A stretch of DNA of 64,000 nucleotides from Caprimulgus europaeus (Eukaryota > Chordata > Aves > Caprimulgiformes > Caprimulgidae): assembly GCA_907165065.1 (NCBI GenBank), contig OU015529.1, positions 4,519,054 to 4,583,053 on the forward strand, given 5' to 3'. Below, in pieces: positions 50,001 to 59,000 of this stretch. The position numbers and the translations under genes were made by a program. Below the pieces are notes generated by a model that saw only the letters and a list, made by a program, of their open reading frames with translations, had not been told where the DNA came from and made no database searches. The number at the start of each line of letters is the position of its first letter. Position 1 is the stretch's first letter.

Positions 50001-53000
50001 GTTTTCACCCAGAGGGTGGCGAGGCACTGGCACAGGTTGCCCAGAGAAGTTCTGGATGCCCCATCCCTGGAGGCATTCAAGGCCAGGCTGGATGAGGCCC
50101 TGGGCAGCCTGATCTAGTGGTTGGCAACCCTGTCCACAGCAGGGGGCCTGGAACTGGGTGATCTTTAAGGTCCCTTCCAACCCAAGCCATTCTATGATTC
50201 TATAATAAGGTCATGGACTTTCATCTTCAGCAAGATTTAGGCAAACATTTTTGAGGGAGCAGTTTAAGCCTTGCTGCTCCTATCGTGGAGATGTAGCAGT
50301 GACTTTCCAAGGTCACTCTCATCCCTGGAGTGCACTATTGTGTAAATCCATCTACACAAGTGCTCGTACCCATTATAGCATCTTCTGATAGAGCAGAAAT
50401 AGCTGTGGGATGGTTTTGTGGTACAGTTATCTCGGATCTTGTGCTATATTTAGTCTTTTGTGTCTCTGCTTCACCCAGCATGGGAGATGGGCTAATTCAG
50501 TTTTAATTGACAAGTCAAAGCCCACCAATGATTAGGCAGTGCTTTGGCTAATTAATTTAGCATGGAAAAGCAGAGCTGTTGTGGACACCCAGCTGTAGCC
50601 AATGGACCTGATCTCCTCCTCCTGAAAAGAGGCAAAATGAACAGGGCAGAAGATTAATGTGTTTTCTAACAACTCCTGGACTTTGTTAATGAATCACATT
50701 ATGTTGAGCTGAAGTTTGGAGCCAGTACCTTTTTCATATTGTGTTTTGGCCATCCATTAAAATCTTTATTGGGCTTTCCCAGGAGAGGGAAAAAAATAAA
50801 AAAAGGAAATCATGTGCAAGTCTATAAGCCTACAACATTATTATTTTTTCATCTCATTTCTTTTGATTTGAAAAACCTAATTAACAAGAATGATCTCTCA
50901 TTAGACTGTCAAAGAGTGGAAGTTTCCAAAACCCTTCTGTATATGTTTTATTAAACAGCAGGGTGTCACATAAATGGCAGTATCACTTAAAAAGACAGGG
51001 AAGATTACACAATTCAAAACATCATATCAGATCATTTATTTAGCAGCTGAAGCATCATTTACCCTGTTCTGGCAGAGATGTTACTAATTGTGTTTCTCCC
51101 TGTAGTGTTACTTTCAGAGTAAGCTTCTTCAGAAACTAAGGAATCAGAATCTGGCATTTAAGCAAATGTGTTATTTATTCTGTAGACCTTTTGTGTCATA
51201 ATTAGTAAATAGTTATATTTGATTTAATCTACATGAATAATTGTAGCTATATATAAAATGTTCTGATAATGGATAATTCTCAAAAAGAGGTATTTTGAAC
51301 AGCAGTGACACAAGTCAACTGGTTAGTGCATTATTTCTTTTCATATTTTCCATGTGCTTTCCTGTTTATCTTCTGAACATTGTGGATCTACTGGAGTGGT
51401 GGTTTCCACTTTTTTCTTCAGTTTCTGTCAAATTCTACGATTTGTTAGCAACTTACTTCTCTGAGATTGAGGGCATTAAAACCAACCCTTGGGATGCTAC
51501 AGAGAACGCGGCAGTTCTCCGGCAGCGATGAGCTCCTGCCTCCTCACTGGAGGATGTGCCAAAACCCTGAGCAGTCCATTCCAGCCTGGATCAAATACAT
51601 TTTCATGTGCTAACCACTAACAGGAAGCAGTGTGGTTAGTGGACAGTAATATTTCAGGCAGAATGACATAAAACCTGCCTTCCCCATCACAACGTTCACA
51701 AAGGTACAAGGCAGTGTGATTGCTCTGGCTCTGGGGAGCATTAGCCAAATCAATTTGCAAGAACCAAGATATGTTGAAACTAAGAGAATCAATTTTAAAC
51801 AGTCTACACCAGTTCAAAATTCATCCAGTTTCCACTCCAATACAAAGAATGAAACGAGTTACTAGCAGAGATGCTTTTAATTTCCAGGGGAGGCCAGTGC
51901 CTCGACGATGTGGGACAACAACGCTTGGATTTTCTTTTATGACAACAGTACTGAAGGAGAACCTCCCTTCTTAATCCAGGATTTTATCCATGCCTTCCAA
52001 CCAAATGCCAAACTTATCGTCATGCTGAGAGACCCTGTTGAAAGGTGAGCAAGGATCACGTTGCTAAAATATGCAAGAGAAATTTCTTGCTATAATAATA
52101 ATTTTATTTACTCTCATTCTCTTGGATGCAAATAAATGTTCGCGTGGTGTTTGACAGAGTTACTTGGTTGATGATGAGAGCTGCCAAGGGGTTTTATTCT
52201 GTGTATTTTGGCATGTGTAATTGTGATAGTGTTTTAAAGAGGGGCATGTGAGTATAAATGCCACAGTGAGTACCAGGCATGGTCACCTGATCTATTCTGA
52301 AAAATAAATAAATAAAATTATATGCTACCAAATGCAACATAACTCCGTTACCTGAGCTAATATGCCCTGGTTCTCAGCAGGGCCCAGTTGGCTGACTATG
52401 GCACTGCATTTACTTGTCTTGGCATAAGTGATCCTGTGAAGTGCTTCAATTCATGTTAAATAATAAGGTTTATGTCTTCAAGGGTTCAAAATGATTAAAG
52501 ATTGCAAATCGCTCCACAGTCAACACATTATACAAATTTTTTTAAATCTTAAAAATATTTGGTGCAACACTCATAGAAAGCTTCCCTAGACAATTGGAGC
52601 TTGCACAGCTAACACCTGCTTAGGAGTTCATCCTTGGTGTTCCTGACTTTGTCTGCAGTGGCAGGGCTCTACTTGCAAAGGTGTGGGCTGTTCTTGAATG
52701 GTTTTCCATTGTGTTAGCCACGAACATCCTTCTTTTCACTTGCATTTCACTTTTTCTCTCTAGTCTTCCTTTCCACTGTGTCCTCTGAAGGAGGGTGATA
52801 ATGTTGAGTGTTATGGGGAGGGTGGAGAGGATGGAGGTAGAGTCCAAAAGGATCAGACCAAGGGGGTGTGAATTCCTTCTCTCTGTAGCTCTGTAAGGAT
52901 ATTCACGATACTTTGAGCTAGGTCAGTGCTCAAGGACAAAGCCTCAGAAACACCCAGGAAACAGAAGGGGATGGAGATGATGATGGGGACCAGGCCCATC

Positions 53001-56000
53001 TGGGGCACTGGGAGAAGGGCAGGAGTGGGGTGCTTGTGCAGGCAGCCCAGAGAGACTTGGCAGTGGGAAGGGACGGATGCTCCTGGCCAATCTTCCCCAA
53101 TGGCAGGGGAAGAAATAAATTCTCAAGGAATACAGTTCTCAACTTTGAATAGCATCTCCTGACCTCAGAATTTAACAGATGGTAATTTTATGTGAGAGAG
53201 CTGGCTGAAGTGGCTTCCTTGTGTAAATTACCACCAAATTCCCTGATTGCTTTAACCACCCTCTGTACTGTGGGTGTAGCTCTTTGCTAGCTTTAATTAG
53301 GGTGATATAAAAAGTCACCTTCATCTCCCTTACTGTATTTATCATAAACTGGTTTATTTTTGTTTATGACTCCTTGTGCCCTCATTGCTGATAGCTCATC
53401 TGAACCGCAGGAGCAAAACCAACCATGGCAGAAGGGGCAGCCCAGAGAGCTCCACTAGTGATGCAGGGCAGTGGGGTGGTTGCCTTGCAGTAGCCAGGAA
53501 GATGTGGATGCTGCACAGAGTCTGGGACAGGGTCTGCTCTAACCCACACAGAGTCTGCTGTATCCCCTAATGGGGGATATTTGGAGGACATCAAAGTTTG
53601 TGATGGTGGGTGTCAATGGTGTCAATATTTCATTGTAAACGGATGGTGATTGTGGGTAATGACTTCAAGTAGCCAGAACAGCTGAAATCCTAATGGACAA
53701 AGGTTTTACTTCCAGGCAGATATCCACAGAATTAAAAACAGATGGAAAGAAATATAGAAAAATCTCAACTGCCCTGAGGAGAGAAAACTTGTCTTCAAGA
53801 AGATAGTTTTCCATAAGATGTCAGCAAGTCCTTAAAATGAAACATTTATTTTAATGGATTCTTAGAAATGCTAAGCAGTCATATTAAATCTTTTAAATAA
53901 AATTGCAGCCTGGCCCATGCCATACATGATGCCTGCTAGCTGATTTCCCCTTGCAAGAAGCTTTTCACCTGCTCTGCCAGGAGCGGTTGGTCCTGCCATC
54001 CCTGGGCCATGCTGGGCAAGCCCGTGTCTTGTTGATGTATGCACTCTTCTGCAAGCAGGAGATACTGTTGTGTGCCTAATTTAGTTGAAGTTGGCTGGCT
54101 TTGTCCCTTAGCTTCTCCTCAGTTTGTTCTCGTACCCTGCACTGGTAGGGTGGCTCTTTGGTGGTGAAACATGAGGGACCCAAGGTCTGCCAAGGCAGAG
54201 GGAGAAGACACGCATGGTGCCATGGTTGTGATCCTCAAGCACTGGTGGGCATCACTTGGAAATAGGCTGCCCAAACAGTGTGATCCACGCCTGGACTCAT
54301 CTCTGTGCTATGAGATAGAGTTTTTTGATTTAAAGAAAATTGTGTTTGCCATACTGGGAAGAACTGGACAAAAATCAGCATCTTTGTTTTCTTAGTTGGT
54401 GACTCCTATAGACAGTACAGGGTGCCTGTGCCTCATCATCTATAGTTTGCTATGTTGGTTTTTTCTTTTAAAAAGTGTGTAAAAATTGAATTAGAAGCAT
54501 CCTGCAACAAATGTGTCCATTTTCTTCCTTTTTAAATGAACAGAGAGTCTTCCTTTGTTTCATATGGGAATTAAGATCCTGTTCTTGCAAAACACGAGCA
54601 TAAATAATGAGTGCAGAGGGGCTATTCCTGTGCTTAAGTGCTTTGCTGGATTAGGGCCTAAACTTTCTAAATTAAATGATGCATTTTTAAGTACCTGTGG
54701 AAATCTAGGGAAGTTAAAAAATAAATAAAGTAAGTGCAATACAAAAGGTTACTGCAGCAATAAAATGAGACCTAAATAAATAGATTTTTTTTTTAGGTCA
54801 TTTCTTAGACACTTGTGTTTTTGGAAAGATATCTAGGAGGTCTGGAATCTTGTGGAGAGGTGGGTGCTATGGAGGTGTAATATTTCTGCTGCAAACACAC
54901 TTGGGGAAGTGACTCCTTCTCAAGTCTTACCAAATTGTCCCCAAAATCCTGCAGTATTGTTGTGGTTCTGGTCATACTTTCCAAGCTTAAATACTAAAGA
55001 AAGTTAAAATATCATGTTCAGCAGATCTAATATTTATGCCATGTCAGAGCATTTACTTTGTCTCTTTGAACCATGTTTATCTTGGAAAAGTTTAATCCAA
55101 GTTTTCAGGGATTAATGTTAAAGTGGATGTTTTACTTGCTTGTAGGTTTTGGGTTGTTTCACCACCACCACCACTCCCCAAAGCCATCTGAACTCCTCAA
55201 AGACATTTGAACTTAGATAATGTTTTTAAAGTGATATTAAGCAATTGTAAAAGTTGTGCTAAACGTGTGCTGTAAATTAGAGAAATTCCTGTTGCTGGTG
55301 GCTTTTCCTCACATGCTTGTTGGGTTTCTTGCTTGCCTGCAAGCTGCAACCATGTATGGGCCCATGTCCTGCTGCTGTCCTCAGAGTAGAGGTGGGACTG
55401 CTTGAGGAATGCAGCACAAATGAGAACCATTCTCCTAGCTGTAGCATTTCAGCTTAAAAAAATTCAGCAGGTGGAATGCTGTAAATAGGAAGTTTTTGGT
55501 GGAAATCCAATATAAGATTGGAGGTGGAGCTATCTACAAAAAACTAGGAAATCTGGACTCTTTCCTGATCTTGATGGTAACCAGCTTAGTAATCATATAA
55601 AAATCAGTCTTTCTAACCCAACCTAAAATTGGTTTTGAAATCAACTTTAAGCTTTTGAGATGGGGACTGTTTCTATCCATGACACTGTGGAGCACCAAAT
55701 ATGGTACCAATTTCAGCTGAGACCAGTTCTACTGTTCAAAGACAAAACAAATTTAAAGTATACACATTCGAAAAAATTGCTTTCAGGAGAAAATATTGGC
55801 TTAGTACAATTACTAGGGTCGGGTTCTCAAGGGATGGTGACCTTGATATAAGTGATGATGTTTAACAACTCCCTGGAGTAGATGTTCCTTGGAGCCAAAA
55901 CCCATCAAAATGAATAGAAAATATGTCACTGGCTGAATAGGCTGTCGGTGGGGCAATGTTACACATGTACCCTTTCCCTGGATTCGTGTAACTGATTGCC

Positions 56001-59000
56001 ATTGTCATGTAAATCAATCTTCTTTCATTGCCTTTGTCATTAACTCACACGTCTCTCATTTGCAGATTGTACTCCGATTATCTGTACTTTGCAAGCGCTA
56101 ATAAATCCGCAGAAGATTTTCATGAAAAAGTGGCAGAATCGCTGCAGCTGTTTGAAAATTGCATGCTGGATTATTCCTTGAGAGCCTGTGTCTACAACAA
56201 CACCCTCAACAATGCCATGCCCGTAAGTATTTCCAAGAACATTTGATTCCTTGCTTCTTGAGCGCTATGTTGTGTCAAGGTTATTAAAATACAACAGAAA
56301 CACTGTGCAAATAAGCATCAAGAAATAAATCATGCTCCCTTTTAATTTGTAAAGTGAATGGCATAAATATATATATGTAAGCATGTAAAAGCTGATGTCC
56401 TGGCTCAGCTGTCTCCTCAGTCTGTTCCCTGATGAATGCCAGCAGTAATAATACAGTTTTTCTATTGTGCAAGCGTATGGAGAGCACATTTAATGAAGAT
56501 TGCAGTTTAATGTGCAAGCTTTTTGCAGATCTCTCCAAAAAGTAGCTTTGGCAAGGATCTTTGTGGTATGAAATTACCTCAAAATCAGAATAAATAATGT
56601 GTTCTTTTGCAAGAAAAGGCTACCAATAAGTAGATAAAACCTTTTCTTTCTTTTTTTTTTTTAAAAAAAAAAAGTGCACATCAGAAAATGATAAAAGGAA
56701 ATACAGAAAATGCTGGCAGGGGAATGGATAAGTATTACAGGCTCAGTATTCCAAAATTCCCATTCTTAGTGTAGAAGTGACTTCAAATTTTGCTTGAGGG
56801 GGCAGAATAATGTGGAAGAGATTGACTTGAAACATCACGTCTGGCCAGTTTGCCATTCAATCCTATTTTATTTGCTCAGGCTGTAAAGGACTCAGAGGAA
56901 ATACTTCCCTCCTTTGTCTCTGGGGTGAAGTCATTGCCTTCTCCACTCAATAAAATAACCATAAAAGAGTGTATTGTACAGGCTTGAGCCCTGCAGCAAC
57001 AGGACATTCCTCTTACTTACCTTGGCAGGTAGACTGGAGCTGCTAGTGTTTGATGATATCCTCCAGGACCTCCATGGACCGGAGTTCCTGCTGGGCAGTA
57101 TCACAAGTCCTTTCCAGCCATCTGCTTGCACAAATGTATTTCTTCCAGTGTGGGGAGAGAAAAGCAGAGAGAGAGCCAAAAGGAAAGATTTTTCCTCTTA
57201 TCTTCATCTTCAGGGTGCAGAACCAATCTTCATGTGTTGTCTTAGGCAGCCCTCTGAAGAACATCCTTTTGGAAAGGAGCAGAGGATGTCTTTTTCCAGA
57301 GAGCCACAAGCAGGTGTTCATAATAAAACACAAATGCCAACTGTGCTCCTCAATGGGCTTTTTTAGCTTCTTCAGCCAAGTTGTTGAAGTCTGTTACGTG
57401 CAAGGATTGCCACAGATTAAAAAAACAGGGATTATTTTCCTTGGTGAGCTCATTAGATTGCTAATTGTGTGACTGCACCAGGACAATTTTGTTTTGCTCT
57501 TTGTTAATATCTTCCTGAAACAAGAGAGGTGTCATAGATATTGTCACTGCTGACAGATGCTAACCTGTAAAGAAAAAAGTGTTTGTTGGCTTATCTTCAC
57601 TTGGAGCCAGTAAAAAGCATTTTACCCAGAGAAAGGCATGCTGAGCCAGGGTGATCAAACTGAAAGCACAGAAATGGATATTATGGAGGGGAGAATGGCT
57701 TGGGGAAACCTACTGATGCCTTTGATGTATAGGGGGAAGCGGTGGAGGGAGACAATTTGTTTCAGAAGAACAGTAATGAAAAAGAAGTCACTATGGGGAA
57801 GAAGATCAAGGTTCTTGCTGATCCCAAGAAAACTAAAAATTACAAGGACATGTCAGTTAAAATTATGAGGACATATTGGTTAAAATCCCTCTTTCTGGTG
57901 AAAAGCTTTAAAGAAGATTCTAAGCCCATGTGGAAAACTCTGCAATCCCAAACTATATCATGCAGCCCCTGTTTGCCTTTCACTCGCCTTCACCTCCTGG
58001 GAGAAAGAAAAGCAAAACCCATCACTGAGCCACAGGTTTGCCCCAGTGTTCAGTGAAATGGGGTGACTGAGGGCTGGAGTGCTGCCCTGCCAGTATTCTT
58101 ACATGCTAGGCTGGTGTTTTCATCAAATAAGAGGTTTCAAATTCCCGTGTAGCACATATATAAAGAAGACTTTTAAACATGGAGGCTTATTGTTGTAAGC
58201 AAAGACACACATCAGAGTCACAGAATCCCAGAATTGCCTGGATTGGAAAAGCCCTTTAAGATCATCGAGTCCAATCATGAACCCAAAACTGACCAGTCCC
58301 CACTAACCCATGTCCCTCAGCACTGTGTCTACACGACTCTTCAATCCCTCCAGGGATGGGGACTCCACCACTGCCCTGGGCAACCCCTTCCAATGCCTCA
58401 GAACCCTTTCAGCAAAGAAATTCTTCCTCACATCCCATCTCAACTGCCCTGGGCACAACTGGAGCCCATTTCCTCTTGTCCTGTCACTTGTTCCTTGGTT
58501 GAACAGACCCACCCCCTCCTCTCTCCACCCTCCTTTCAGGGACTTGCACAGAGCCAGAAGGTCTCCCCTCAGCCTCCTTTTCTCCAGGCTCAACACCCCC
58601 AGCTCCCTCAGCCGAAAACTCAGCACACTTGTGCTCCAGACCCTTCCCCAGCTCCATTGCCCTTCTCTGGACACGCTCCAGCACCTCCATGTCCTTCTTG
58701 AGTCATACATTACAATAATAATGATTTAGAAGTAATTCCAAATATGGCTTATTTTACTGGAATTTAGGTATCAATATAGGTCATGTGAGCCAGTGTAAAA
58801 AGCAAAAGAGGCTATTGTTCTCTGACTTCTGTGGTAATGCATGGACTCCAAAAGACTTGGAGATGTTAAGTCTCTTTTATGAAAGATGCTTATGACTTGG
58901 GATTCATGTTTCTCTCTTCTGAGCCTGAAGGGATTTAGAAAAATATTTATAAGCACAGTTGGAGGTTGGACTTTTAAGAACACCAGACTACCCTTTTTAT

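Larger units (their letters stand above)
46603..51887 (+). other. CHST15: CHST15 intron between coding exons 3 and 4
   Basis: 5.3 kb, GTAGGG to TTTCCAG. It contains an antisense and a sense CR1 (47391, 49555) and a T/G tract (49088-49138). The remainder is AT-rich and unique, without coding signal. Confidence 0.88.

Noticed and set aside
49575..50117. Frames resembling a reverse-transcriptase C-terminus
   Set aside because: This is a 5'-truncated CR1 copy with stops and frameshifts, so not an active element.
57638..58056. Lysine-rich overlapping frames in the intron before coding exon 6
   Set aside because: No recognisable domain, no splice sites in suitable phase and no family resemblance; probably chance.
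58234..58729. Open frames of 135-155 codons on both strands
   Set aside because: All lie within the antisense CR1 fragment at 58214-58702.
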